A DNA stretch of 64,000 nucleotides from assembly GCF_024585165.1 (NCBI RefSeq), contig NZ_CP029008.1, positions 1,054,001 through 1,118,000 on the forward strand. The letters run 5' to 3'. The translations under genes and the position numbers were made by a program. This DNA is from Bradyrhizobium sp. WBOS07. Its GTDB lineage: Bacteria; Pseudomonadota; Alphaproteobacteria; Rhizobiales; Xanthobacteraceae. The notes under the pieces were generated by a model that saw only the letters and a program-made list of their open reading frames with translations, had not been told where the DNA came from and did no database searches. Of the stretch, positions 36,009 to 46,200 are shown piece by piece (position 1 is the first letter of the stretch; each line of letters begins with the position of its first letter).

Positions 36009-38045
36009 GTGAGCCATCATCCAGCTCTGCCCTATTTGCGCAATTCCGAGAAAGGCAAGGTCGTCACGGCGGCCGAAGCGGTCATGCTGATCCGCGACGG
36101 CGACACGGTGGCGACCGGCGGCTTCGTCGGCATCGGCTTTGCCGAGGAGATCGCGATCGCACTGGAGGAGCTCTACCTCGCCAATGAGGGCGATGCACCC
36201 TATACGCAGGGCAAGCCGCGCAATCTGACGCTGGTCTATGCGGCGGGCCAGGGCGACGGCAAGCTGCGCGGCCTCAACCATTTCGCACATGACGGCCTGG
36301 TCCGGCGCGTGATCGGGGGACATTGGGGGCTGGCGCCGAAATTGCAGCAGCTCGCGGTCACCGGCCAGATCGAGGCCTACAACCTGCCGCAGGGCGTCAT
36401 CACGCATCTGTTCCGCGACATCGCCGCGCACCGGCCCGGCCACATCACCCGCGTCGGCATGGGCACGTTCGTCGACCCCCGGCAGGGCGGCGGCAAGCTG
36501 AACGCGCGCACCACCGAGGATCTGGTGGAGCTGATCACGCTGCGCGGCGAGGAGTGCCTGCTCTACAAGACCTTTCCGATCAACGTCGGCATCATCCGCG
36601 CCACCACCGGCGATCCCGACGGCAACCTCACGATGGAGAAGGAGGCGCTGACGCTGGAGGCGCTCGCCATTGCCATGGCCGCGCATAATTCCGGCGGCAT
36701 CGTCATTGCCCAGGTCGAACGGGTGGCGGAGGCCGGCAGCCTCAATCCGCGCCAGGTCAAGATCCCCGGGATCCTGGTCGACTGCGTCGTGGTGGCAAGG
36801 CCGGAGAATCACTGGCAGACCTTCGGCACCCAGTACAATCCGGCGTTCTCGAGCGAGATCCGCGTCCGTGCCGCCTCGCTGCCGGTGATGCCGGTCAGCG
36901 AGCGCAAGATCATCGCGCGGCGCGCGGCGCTCGAGCTCAAGGCCAACAGCGTCGTCAATCTCGGCATCGGCATGCCCGAGGGGATCGCCTCGATCGCCAA
37001 CGAGGAGCGGATCATCGACCTCATCACGCTGACGGCGGAGCCCGGCGTGATCGGCGGCATCCCGGCGAGCGGCATCGATTTCGGCGCGGCGATCAACACA
37101 CAGGCCGTGATCGATCAGCCGTACCAGTTCGACTTCTACGACGGCGGCGGGCTCGATGCCGCCTTCCTCGGGCTCGCCCAGGTCGATCGCGCCGGCAACC
37201 TCAACGTCAGCAAATTCGGGCCGAAGCTCGCGGGCGCCGGCGGCTTCATCAACATCAGCCAGAACGCCAAGGAGGTCATCTTCGTCGGCACTTTCGGCGC
37301 GGGCAAGCAACGTATTGCGGTGGAGGGCGGGAAGCTCGTCATCGTCGACGAGGCCAAGTCGCGCAAATTCGTAGGCAATGTCGAGCATGTCACCTTCAGC
37401 GGCCCGTTCGCCGCCGCCCGCAAGCAGCGCACGCTGTATGTCACCGAGCGCTGCGTGTTCGAGCTCAGGCCCGACGGGATCGAGCTCACCGAGGTCGCCC
37501 CCGGCATCGACGTCGAGCGCGACATTCTGCGCCTGATGGATTTCAAGCCGCTGATCCCGCGCGACCCCGCGCTGATGGACGAGCGCATCTTCCGCGAGGG
37601 CATGATGGACCTGCGCGAGCGCCTGCTCACCATTCCGCTCGACCAGCGCTTCACGCTGGACGAGCAGCAAAACCTGTTCTTCGTCAATCTGGAGCGCTAT
37701 CCGCTGCGCAGCAGAGCCGAGATCGACACCATCGCTGCGATCGTCGAGGCCAGGCTCGCGCCGCTCGGCCGCCGGGTCTACGCCATCGTCAATTATGACA
37801 ATTTTTCCATCCTGCCGGAGCTGATGGACGATTATTCGGCCATGGTGCGCCGCCTCGTCGACCGCTTCTATTCCGGCGTGTCGCGCTACACCACGTCCGG
37901 CTTCCTGCGCATCAAGCTCGGCGAAGCCCTGGAGAAGCGCGGCGTCGCGCCGCATATTTTCGAAAGCGCGGAAGAAGCGCAGTCCGACTGGCGCCACGTG
38001 GAAGGCGCCGGCACCGCGCGCGCCGTGCAGCAGGCCCAGCCATGA
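36009..38045 (+). CDS. Fused-subunit acyl-CoA:acetate/3-ketoacid CoA-transferase
   Basis: Type I CoA-transferase of 678 residues with alpha and beta halves in one chain, as in YdiF. It moves CoA between acyl-CoA and a free carboxylic acid. The alpha half begins [20 protein letters not shown] and contains [12 protein letters not shown]; the beta half starts near residue 310 with [20 protein letters not shown]. The catalytic glutamate is E344 in [15 protein letters not shown]. About 140 extra residues follow the beta half (from [14 protein letters not shown]), longer than the ~530-residue YdiF. The GTG start at 36009 has GGGAGGACC before it. As first gene behind a sigma-54 promoter and ahead of an importer, it probably activates the imported acid. 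Confidence 0.93.
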   Translation: MSHHPALPYLRNSEKGKVVTAAEAVMLIRDGDTVATGGFVGIGFAEEIAIALEELYLANEGDAPYTQGKPRNLTLVYAAGQGDGKLRGLNHFAHDGLVRRVIGGHWGLAPKLQQLAVTGQIEAYNLPQGVITHLFRDIAAHRPGHITRVGMGTFVDPRQGGGKLNARTTEDLVELITLRGEECLLYKTFPINVGIIRATTGDPDGNLTMEKEALTLEALAIAMAAHNSGGIVIAQVERVAEAGSLNPRQVKIPGILVDCVVVARPENHWQTFGTQYNPAFSSEIRVRAASLPVMPVSERKIIARRAALELKANSVVNLGIGMPEGIASIANEERIIDLITLTAEPGVIGGIPASGIDFGAAINTQAVIDQPYQFDFYDGGGLDAAFLGLAQVDRAGNLNVSKFGPKLAGAGGFINISQNAKEVIFVGTFGAGKQRIAVEGGKLVIVDEAKSRKFVGNVEHVTFSGPFAAARKQRTLYVTERCVFELRPDGIELTEVAPGIDVERDILRLMDFKPLIPRDPALMDERIFREGMMDLRERLLTIPLDQRFTLDEQQNLFFVNLERYPLRSRAEIDTIAAIVEARLAPLGRRVYAIVNYDNFSILPELMDDYSAMVRRLVDRFYSGVSRYTTSGFLRIKLGEALEKRGVAPHIFESAEEAQSDWRHVEGAGTARAVQQAQP

Positions 38046-38150
38046 TGCATGCTCGCGCGGCTGATCCGCATCGCCGGAAGGTTCGATTGCAATGTTCGTA
38101 GCGTTGTGCAAATCGCTGTTGCCAGAAGTTTTACATCAGGAGGAACCATC

Positions 38151-39335
38151 GTGCGTCGATCACTCATCCTAACAACAACCATTCTCGCGCTCGCCGCGGG
38201 CACCGCCGCACGGGCCGACGATCTCAAGATCGGACTGATCTACGGCAAGACCGGCCCGCTCGAGGCCTATGCCAAGCAGACCGAGACCGGCCTGAAGATG
38301 GGTTTCGAATACGCCACCAAGGGCAGCATGACGCTCGACGGCCGCAAGATCGTCATCATCACCAAGGACGACCAGGGCAAGCCGGACCTTGCGAAGGCCG
38401 CGCTCGCCGAAGCCTATCAGGACGACAAGGTCGATATCGCTATTGGCACGACTTCGTCCGCCGCCGCGCTCGCCATTCTGCCCGTCGCCGAAGAGAACAA
38501 GAAGATCCTGATCGTCGAGCCCGCCGTCGCGGATCAGATTACCGGGGAGAAGTGGAATCGCTACATCTTCCGCACCGGGCGCAACTCCTCGCAGGACGCG
38601 ATCTCCAACGCGGTCGCGATCGGCAAGCAGGGCGTCACTGTCGCAACGCTGGCGCAGGACTACGCGTTCGGCCGTGACGGCGTCGCCGCCTTCAAGGACG
38701 CGCTCGCCAAGACCGGCGCCACGCTCGCCGCCGAAGAATATGCCCCGACCTCGACCACCGACTTCACCGCGGTCGGCCAGCGCCTGTTCGACGCGCTGAA
38801 GGACAAGCCGGGCCGCAAGGTGATCTGGGTGATCTGGGCCGGCGCCGGCAATCCGCTGGCCAAGCTGCAGGACATGGACCCGAAACGCTACGGCATCGAG
38901 CTCTCCACCGGCGGCAACATCCTGCCGGCGCTCGCGGCCTATAAGGGCCTGCCCGGCATGGAAGGCGCGACCTATTATTTCTACGACATTCCGAAGAATC
39001 CGGTGAACGACTGGCTGGTCGCCGAGCACCAGAAGCGCTTTAACGCGCCGCCGGATTTCTTCACCGCCGGCGGCTTCGCCGCCGCGATGTCCGTCGTCGC
39101 CGCCGTCACCAAGGCGAAGTCGACCGATACCGAGAAGCTGATCACGGCGATGGAGGGCCTGGAGTTCGACACGCCGAAGGGCAAGATGGTGTTCCGGAAG
39201 GAAGACCATCAGGCGCTGCAGAGCATGTATCACTTCAAGGTCAAGGTCGATCCGAACGTCGCCTGGGCCGTGCTCGAGCCGGTGCGCGAGCTGAAGATCG
39301 AGGACATGCAAGTTCCGGTCAAGAACAAGCGCTGA
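38151..39335 (+). CDS. LIV-type ABC transporter substrate-binding protein
   Basis: Periplasmic binding protein of 394 residues. GTG 38151 gives (V/M)RRSLILTTTILALAAGTAA, a signal peptide cut near ARA/DDLKIG. The mature start LKIGLIYGKTGPLEAYAKQT and IVIITKDDQGKPDLAKAALA are typical of the Leu/Ile/Val superfamily, as are EPAVADQITGEKWNRYIFRT and LAQDYAFGRDGVAAFKDALA. GTG is favoured by a perfect TCAGGAGGAA seven bases before; the upstream in-frame ATG at 38049 overlaps the transferase end region. It is the binding component for the permeases and ATPases encoded directly downstream. The likely ligand is a carboxylate, given the CoA-transferase before it; a branched-chain amino acid is less likely. 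Confidence 0.92.
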   Translation: MRRSLILTTTILALAAGTAARADDLKIGLIYGKTGPLEAYAKQTETGLKMGFEYATKGSMTLDGRKIVIITKDDQGKPDLAKAALAEAYQDDKVDIAIGTTSSAAALAILPVAEENKKILIVEPAVADQITGEKWNRYIFRTGRNSSQDAISNAVAIGKQGVTVATLAQDYAFGRDGVAAFKDALAKTGATLAAEEYAPTSTTDFTAVGQRLFDALKDKPGRKVIWVIWAGAGNPLAKLQDMDPKRYGIELSTGGNILPALAAYKGLPGMEGATYYFYDIPKNPVNDWLVAEHQKRFNAPPDFFTAGGFAAAMSVVAAVTKAKSTDTEKLITAMEGLEFDTPKGKMVFRKEDHQALQSMYHFKVKVDPNVAWAVLEPVRELKIEDMQVPVKNKR

Positions 39336-39347
39336 GGTCTTGCTTCA

Positions 39348-39490
39348 CCTCTCCCGCTCTTGTCCGCCGAAGCCTTGGCGAAGGCGGATGCGGGAGAGGC
39401 CGGGAGAGGGCTTCCTCCTCTTGGGGCTCTCGCCTGTGGAGACAGCCCTCTCCCCCGCCCTCCCCCGCACGCGGGGGAGGGAGCGCAGCG
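39348..39490. repeat. Intergenic inverted-repeat element, CTCTCCCGC family
   Basis: Contains ACCTCTCCCGC ... GCGGGAGAGG, then GCCCTCTCCCCCGCCCTCCC with CACGCGGGGGAGGGAGCGC. It lies within the operon between the binding-protein and first ATPase genes, where a hairpin could lower downstream expression relative to the binding protein. Confidence 0.85.
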
Positions 39491-39533
39491 TGACCTGCGG
39501 ATATATCCCGGTTCATCATTTGTAAGATTCTCG

Positions 39534-40307
39534 ATGCCGCTCACCCTCGAAACCCGCGATCTCACCATCCGCTTCGGCGGTCATGTCGCGGTCAACAATG
39601 TCTCCTGCACGTTTCGTCCGGGCGAGCTCACCGCGATCGTCGGGCCGAACGGCGCCGGCAAGACCACTTATTTCAACTTGATCTCGGGCCAGCTGCGCGC
39701 TTCGCACGGCAGCATCCTGTTCGACGGCGCCGACATCACCCAGCTTTCCGCGCCGCTGCGCACCCGCGCCGGCCTTGGGCGGGCTTTCCAGCTCACCAAT
39801 CTGTTTCCGAACCTCACCGTGGAAGAAAACGTGCGCCTGGCGGTGCAGGCGGCAAACGGCACCCATTACGACATGCTGCGGCCCTGGATGGTGCGCCGCG
39901 ACCTGATCGCACGCGCAGACGGCATCCTCGACCAGGTCGCGCTCGGCAGCCGCCGCGGCGTCGCCGCGACCGCGCTGTCGCATGGCGACCAGCGCAAGCT
40001 CGAGGTCGCGCTGATGATCGCGCTCGAGCCCAAGGTTTTCATGTTCGACGAGCCGACCGCCGGCATGAGCATCGACGAGGTGCCTGTCGTCCTCAACCTG
40101 ATCGCGCAGCTCAAGCAGGACAAGAGCAAGATCATCCTCCTGGTCGAGCACAAGATGGACGTTGTGCGCTCGCTCGCCGACCGCATCATCGTGCTGCATA
40201 ACGGCCAGCTCGTCGCCGACGGCCCGCCCGCGGAAGTGATCGCCTCGCCGATCGTGCAGGAGGCCTATCTCGGCGTCGCCCCCAAAAACGCAGCGAGCGT
40301 CGCATGA
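39534..40307 (+). CDS. livG: LIV-type ABC transporter ATP-binding protein (LivG)
   Basis: First ATPase of the importer, 257 residues. Walker A is VGPNGAGKTTYFNLI, the Q-loop area GLGRAFQLTNLFPNLTVEEN, the signature is unusual (ALSHGDQRKLEVALMIAL, with SHGDQ for SGGQ), Walker B is VFMFDEPTAGMSIDE and the switch is LVEHKMDVV. The LSHG form is common in LivG relatives. ATG 39534 (MPLTLETRDLTIRFGG) begins just after the repeat element; upstream in-frame sequence is repeat DNA. Its stop overlaps the next ATG by four bases (ATGA), showing translational coupling to livF. Confidence 0.94.
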   Translation: MPLTLETRDLTIRFGGHVAVNNVSCTFRPGELTAIVGPNGAGKTTYFNLISGQLRASHGSILFDGADITQLSAPLRTRAGLGRAFQLTNLFPNLTVEENVRLAVQAANGTHYDMLRPWMVRRDLIARADGILDQVALGSRRGVAATALSHGDQRKLEVALMIALEPKVFMFDEPTAGMSIDEVPVVLNLIAQLKQDKSKIILLVEHKMDVVRSLADRIIVLHNGQLVADGPPAEVIASPIVQEAYLGVAPKNAASVA

Positions 40308-41026
40308 CCGATCTGCTCAAGCTCACCGGGGTGCACACCCATATCGGCCGCTATCACATCCTCCAGGGCATCGACCTCGCGGTTCCCGAGGGGCAGGTCA
40401 CGATGCTGCTCGGCCGCAACGGGGCCGGCAAGACCACGACGCTGCGCACCATCATGGGGCTGTGGCAGGCCTCGAGCGGCGAAATCAACCTCGGTGGCGA
40501 GCGCATCGAGGGCGGCGCCACGCCCGATATCGCGCGGCTCGGCGTCGGCTACGTGCCGGAGAGCATGGCGGTGTTCTCCGATCTCACGGTGAAGGAGAAC
40601 CTGGTGCTGGCGGCGCGCGACGGCCCGCTCGACGACAGCCAGCTCGACTGGATCTTCGGCTTCTTCCCGGCGCTGCGCCGGTTCTGGCTGTCGCGTGCGG
40701 GAAGCCTCTCGGGCGGGCAGAAGCAGATGTTGTCGATCGCGCGCGCCATCATCGAGCCGCGCAAGCTGCTCCTGATCGACGAGCCGACCAAGGGCCTGGC
40801 GCCCGCGATCGTGATGGCGCTGATCGAGTGCCTGAAGGAAATCAAGCGCAAGGGCGCGACCATCCTGCTGGTCGAACAGAACTTCTTCGCCGCCCGCGAG
40901 CTCGGCGACAACGTGCTGGTGATGGACAACGGCACCATCGTCCATCGTGGCGAGATGGCGGCGCTCGCCGCCGACGTGCCGCTGCAGGAGCGGCTGCTCG
41001 GCCTGAGCCTGGAGACACATCAGTGA
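40304..41026 (+). CDS. livF: LIV-type ABC transporter ATP-binding protein (LivF)
   Basis: Second ATPase, 240 residues. Walker A LLGRNGAGKTTTLRTIMG, Q-loop VGYVPESMAVFSDLTVKENL, signature SLSGGQKQMLSIARAI, Walker B KLLLIDEPTKGLAP and the switch LVEQNFFAARELGD are intact and typical of LivF. It overlaps livG by four bases at its start (ATGA) and overlaps the permease gene by four at its end (GTGA). Together with LivG it forms the heterodimeric ATPase. Confidence 0.95.
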   Translation: MTDLLKLTGVHTHIGRYHILQGIDLAVPEGQVTMLLGRNGAGKTTTLRTIMGLWQASSGEINLGGERIEGGATPDIARLGVGYVPESMAVFSDLTVKENLVLAARDGPLDDSQLDWIFGFFPALRRFWLSRAGSLSGGQKQMLSIARAIIEPRKLLLIDEPTKGLAPAIVMALIECLKEIKRKGATILLVEQNFFAARELGDNVLVMDNGTIVHRGEMAALAADVPLQERLLGLSLETHQ

Positions 41027-42033
41027 CCGAACTTGCCGCAAACGATCCTCTGCCGAAGCCGAAGCGCGATCTCGCGCCGATCCTGCTGCCGGTCGCGCTC
41101 GCGCTGCTCATGATCCCGCTGATCGGCTCGACCTCCTCCTGGCTGACGCTGACCGCGGCGAGCCTTGCGATGGGCATGATGATCTTCATCATGGCCTCCG
41201 GGCTGACGCTGGTGTTCGGCCTGATGGACGTGCTCAATTTCGGCCATGGCGCCTTCATCGCCGTCGGCGCCTATGTCGCGACCCTGGTGCTGGCGCCGTT
41301 CGCGGCCTCCATTCAAGCCGATTCGCTGTGGATGAACCTCGCGGTGCTGGCACCGGCCGCGCTGCTCTCGATGGCGGTGTCGGGCGCCCTCGGCCTCGTC
41401 GTCGAGCGCGTGCTGATCCTCCCCGTCTACGGTCAGCACCTGAAGCAGATCCTGATGACGACTGGCGGCCTCATCGTGGCCGAGCAGACGCTCTATGCGC
41501 TGTGGGGACCGCAGATCATCCCGATGCCGCTGCCGGCCTCGCTGCGCGGCTCCTTCATCATCGGCGATGTCGCCATCGCCAAGTACCGCGTGCTGGCAAT
41601 GCTGATCGGCCTCGGCATCTTCATCGCGATCCAGCTCGTCCTCAATCGCAGCAAGCTCGGCCTTCTGATCCGGGCCGGCGTCGAGAACCGCGAGATGGTG
41701 GAGGCGCTCGGCTATCGCATCCGCCGCCTGTTCCTCGGCGTCTTCATGACCGGATCGGCGCTCGCCGGCCTCGGCGGCGTGATGTGGGCGCTCTATCGCG
41801 AACAGGTCCACGCCTCCATGAGCGACGACCTCACCGTGCTGATCTTCATCGTCGTCATCATCGGCGGCCTGGGATCGATTGGCGGCTGCTTCATCGGTGC
41901 GATCCTGGTGGCCATGGTCGCCAATTATGGCGGCTTCCTGGTGCCGAAACTCGCCCTCGTCTCCAACATCCTGCTGATGGTCGCCATTCTGATGTGGCGG
42001 CCGCGCGGCCTCTATGCGGTGACCAGCCGATGA
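41023..42033 (+). CDS. livH: LIV-type ABC transporter permease (LivH)
   Basis: Inner-membrane permease of 336 residues with about eight helices. The LivH signature is MIFIMASGLTLVFGLMDVLNFGHGAF near residue 55 (given here as MIFIMASGLTLVFGLMDVLN), and the cytoplasmic coupling region is RAGVENREMVEALGYRIRRL. The start is a GTG at 41023 overlapping the livF stop; the frame is open far upstream but that part is the livF gene in another frame. It pairs with LivM to form the channel. A hydrophilic N-terminus of about 20 residues (TELAANDPLPKPKRD) precedes the first helix. Confidence 0.94.
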   Translation: MTELAANDPLPKPKRDLAPILLPVALALLMIPLIGSTSSWLTLTAASLAMGMMIFIMASGLTLVFGLMDVLNFGHGAFIAVGAYVATLVLAPFAASIQADSLWMNLAVLAPAALLSMAVSGALGLVVERVLILPVYGQHLKQILMTTGGLIVAEQTLYALWGPQIIPMPLPASLRGSFIIGDVAIAKYRVLAMLIGLGIFIAIQLVLNRSKLGLLIRAGVENREMVEALGYRIRRLFLGVFMTGSALAGLGGVMWALYREQVHASMSDDLTVLIFIVVIIGGLGSIGGCFIGAILVAMVANYGGFLVPKLALVSNILLMVAILMWRPRGLYAVTSR

Positions 42034-43115
42034 TGATCCTCTCCGGCGATCCGCCGCGCAGCCGCGTCCTCACGCTCGTTCTCGTCGTCATCATCCTGGC
42101 GCTGGCGGCGACGCCGTTCCTGTTTCCGGGCGCCAAGGCGCTGAACGTCGCGGCCAAGATCTGCGTCTTCGCCGCGCTGGTCGCCTCCTATGACCTCCTG
42201 CTCGGCTATACCGGCTCGGTGTCGTTCGCCCACACCATGTTTTACGGCATCGGCAGCTACGCCATCGCCATCGCGCTCTACGGGATGGGCCCGAATTGGG
42301 CCGCGGTCGCAACCGGCATCGTCACCGGCCTGCCACTCGCAGCCCTGCTCGCGCTCGCCATCGGGCTGTTCTCGCTGCGGGTTGCGGCGATCTTCTTTGC
42401 CATGATCACGCTCGCGGTCGCCTCCGCGTTCCAGGTGCTGGCCTCGCAACTGTCCTGGTTGACCGGCGGCGAGGACGGGCGCAGCTTCCGGCTGCCGGAA
42501 CTGCTCCGACCGGGCACGGTGCTGATCCCCAAGGACATGTTCGGCTTCGAAATCAACGGCCGCATCCTGACCTATTACCTCGTGTTCGCAGGCTCCGCGT
42601 TGATGATCCTCGCTTTGCTCCGTGTCGTGAACTCGCCGTTCGGGCGTGTGCTGCAGGCGATCCGCGAGAACCGCTTTCGCGCCGAGGCGCTCGGCTTCCG
42701 CACGGTGTTTCACCTGACCTACGCCAATTGCCTCGCCGCCCTCGTCGCCGCCGGCGCCGGCATCCTGAACGCGCTGTGGCTGCGCTATGCCGGCCCCGAT
42801 ACCTCGCTCAGCTTCTCGATCATGCTGGACATCCTGCTGATGGTCGTGATCGGTGGCATGGGCACGATCTACGGCGCGATCATCGGCGCCAGCATCTTCA
42901 TCCTCGCCCAGAACTATCTGCAGTCGCTGATGGGCGTCGCCTCCAACGCGGCCTCGGAGGCCGGCCTGCCGCTGCTGCCCGGGCTGCTGCATCCCGACCG
43001 CTGGCTGCTGTGGCTCGGGCTATTGTTCATCGCCAGCGTCTATTTCTTCCCGACCGGCGTGGTCGGACGGCTGCGCAATCCCGCGGGCGGCAAGAGCGCC
43101 GGCAATTCGCATTAA
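42030..43115 (+). CDS. livM: LIV-type ABC transporter permease (LivM)
   Basis: Second permease, 361 residues, about nine helices. Family features: LVASYDLLLGYTGSVSFAHT (LivM signature), VLQAIRENRFRAEALGFRTV (coupling helix) and DILLMVVIGGMGTIYGAIIG. ATG 42030 overlaps the livH stop (ATGATGA). It is the last gene of the presumed operon; about 170 bases separate it from the next gene, which has its own ribosome binding site. The CoA-transferase, binding protein, LivG, LivF, LivH and LivM thus form one six-gene unit of about 7.1 kb. Confidence 0.94.
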   Translation: MMILSGDPPRSRVLTLVLVVIILALAATPFLFPGAKALNVAAKICVFAALVASYDLLLGYTGSVSFAHTMFYGIGSYAIAIALYGMGPNWAAVATGIVTGLPLAALLALAIGLFSLRVAAIFFAMITLAVASAFQVLASQLSWLTGGEDGRSFRLPELLRPGTVLIPKDMFGFEINGRILTYYLVFAGSALMILALLRVVNSPFGRVLQAIRENRFRAEALGFRTVFHLTYANCLAALVAAGAGILNALWLRYAGPDTSLSFSIMLDILLMVVIGGMGTIYGAIIGASIFILAQNYLQSLMGVASNAASEAGLPLLPGLLHPDRWLLWLGLLFIASVYFFPTGVVGRLRNPAGGKSAGNSH

Positions 43116-43289
43116 CGCAGGATTCATGATGCAGCGCGGCGATTGCCGTGCGCGCAGCACAACCGCGAGGCGATTCACGCTCGGCTAGGTATGACTGCGG
43201 TCGCACAACTCGATTAATGCTTAGGTAACTGGCTTTCCTAAGGTTTAGGCCATTTGTGCGGTGTATTCGTGTTCCTCCAGGGAGGGGGA

Positions 43290-46200
43290 ATGCGCCAGGT
43301 CTTTTCCACGGTGGCCGCCGGAACGTCTCTAGCCGCAAGGAACGGCTGGGAGGCATTGATGCGCCGTGGTCCCGTCCTGTGGTTGACCCTGTGCGGCGTG
43401 TTGCTGGTCGCGGCCATCTTCGGCGTGACGGCCATCGCCGTCGGCGAGTTTCGCGAGCGCGCGCTGTCCAATCGCGAGCGCGAGCTCGAAAACACGGTGC
43501 AGCTGATCGCGCGGCACTTCGACCAGCAGTTCGAGGATTCCGACGTCGTCGCCGCCGATCTGATCGCGCAAATAAACCTGGCGGAGATCAACTCCCCGGA
43601 GACGTTCCGCGAGCGCATGTCCGGGCCTGCAGCGCACCAGATGCTGCGCGGCAAGATCAGCCCGGTGTCCTATCTCGGCGATATCGCGATCTACGATGCC
43701 GACGGCGAGCTGATCAACTGGTCGCGGGCCCAGCCGCTGCCCAAGGTCAACGTTTCATCCCGGGCCTACTTTCAGACATTCAAGACGAACCCGCGGTCCG
43801 AACCGGTGCTGCTGGAATCCGTCCGCAGCTTCATCATCAGCAAATGGACCACGATCGTCGCACGCCGCTTGAACGGCGCGGACGGCACTTTCCTCGGCGC
43901 GATGGTCCGCCGGATCGACCCGGACAGCTACAGGAACTATTTCGCATCCGTCGCGCTTGCCGAGGGCACGGCCATCTCGCTGTTCGATCGCGAGGGCAAG
44001 ATGCTGGCGCGCTATCCGCATGCCGAGGAGCTGATCGGCCGAAATTTCAAGAATGGGCCGCTGATGCAGAGGGTGCTGGCCGAGGGCGGTCTTCAGACGC
44101 TGCGGGGCAAGAGCCCGATCGACGGCGAGGAGCGACTTGGCTCGGCCGCGTCGCTGACGCATTTCCCACTCGTTATTCTCGCCACCAACACCACGGCGGC
44201 AGCCCTGGCAGATTGGCGGCAGCAGACCAGTTTCATGGTGACCACCGCCGCAATTTCGGCCGCCATCATCGCGCTGATCCTCTACCTGATCATTCGCCAG
44301 ATCAACCGGCAGAACCGCGAGGCGCAGGAACGGCTGGAAGCGGAGCGGCTGCGGCTCGACACCGCCCTGAACAACATGACGCAGGGGCTGATCCTGTATG
44401 ACGCGAGCGGCACCATCGTCACCTGCAACCGCCGTTATGCCGACATGTTCGGTCTCTCTCACGACGTCATCAAGCCCGGCTGCCATATCCGCGAGGCGAT
44501 GTATCATCGCAAGGAGTGCGGCGCTTTCGACGGCGACGTCGAGGCGTTTTGCGCCGACGTGATGCGGGTGGTCGCCGAAGGCACGGTCTCCACGAGAACG
44601 CATCAGCTGGCCAACGGCCGCGCCTTTCAAGTCATCAACACCCCGCTCGCCCAGGGCGGCTGGGTCGCCACGATCGAAGACATCACCGAGCGCCGCCACC
44701 TGGAACAGGAACGCGATCGCAACCACACCTTCCTGCGGGAGATCATCGATCATATCCCGTCCCGGATCACCGTGAAGGACGCCCGGACGCGACGCTATCT
44801 CCTGGCGAACCAGGTGGCCGAGGAACAGCTCGACGAAACTGCGGAGACGATCGTCGGCAAGAGCGCATTCGACCTTTACCCGACGGAAGCCGCCGAAATC
44901 ATCACCCGGGACGACGACAGGGTGCTGCAATCGCCGAACGGGCTGTTTCTGGACGAGCACGTCTGGCACACGCCGGCTGTCGGACCGCGCTATATCACCT
45001 CGACCCGGATCGGCATCCGCGACAAGTCCGGCGAGCCGCGCTACATCATCAATGTCGTCGATGACGTCACCGAGCGGCGCCGGGCCGACGAGAAGATCGC
45101 GCATATGGCGCATTACGATGCGCTGACCGACCTGCCGAACCGCACGTTGTTCCGCGAGCAGATCGAACGTGAGCTGGCGAAGGTCGCGGGCGGGGATCAG
45201 TTCGCGCTGCTCTATATCGACGTCGACGAGTTCAAGGGCATCAACGATTCGCTCGGTCATCACGTCGGCGACGAGCTGTTGAAGGCGATCGCAAGCCGTC
45301 TGCGCGGCTGTCTCAAGGAGGGCGATCTGATCGCACGACTGGGCGGCGACGAGTTTGCGGTGATCCAGACCGGGATCCAATCCTCCGCCGAGGTGCTGGC
45401 CTTCGTGACCCACATCTATCAGGCGATCCGGCAGCCCTATCATTGTCTCGGCCATCAGCTCTCCACCGACGCGAGCATCGGCATCGCGCTGGCGCCGCAG
45501 GACGGGACCGATCTCGACCAGCTCGTCAAGAACGCCGACCTCGCGATGTACGGTGCCAAGGCCGAAGGGCGCCGCACCCATCGCTTCTTCGAGCCGGCAA
45601 TGGATGCCTGCGCCAGGGCGCGCCTGAGCATGGAGCAGGATTTGCGCCAGGCGCTGGTGGACGGCGGCTTCGAGATTCACTATCAGCCGCTGGTCGATCT
45701 GCGCTCAGGCGAGGTCACGGGCTGCGAGGCGCTGCTGCGCTGGCGCCATCCCGAGCGCGGCATGGTGTCGCCGGCGGAGTTCATTCCTGTCGCCGAGGAC
45801 ACCGGCCTGATCACCGAGCTCGGCGACTGGGTGCTGCGCATGGCCTGCAACGAGGCCGCGACCTGGCCGACGCATATCCGCGTCGCGGTCAACGTGTCGC
45901 CGGTGCAGCTCAAATGCGACACGCTGGCGCTCCGCATCGCAGGCGCACTCGCCGCGTCCGGCCTCGACCCGCGCCGGCTCGAGCTCGAGATCACCGAGGC
46001 CGTGCTGATCCGCGACGACGAGGCTGCGCTTTCGATCCTGCACCAGCTCCGCTCGATCGGCGTCCGCATCGCGCTCGACGATTTCGGCACCGGTTATTCC
46101 TCGCTGAGCTATCTCAAGCGCTTCCCGTTCGACAAGATCAAGATCGACCGCTGCTTCGTCGCCGACATCGCGGAGGCGAGCGGTTCGCCCGTGATCGTGC

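Noticed and set aside
43755..45680. 641-codon minus-strand open frame antisense to the GGDEF/EAL gene
   Set aside because: Antisense shadow of a real gene with intact motifs; no protein family recognised in the antisense frame.
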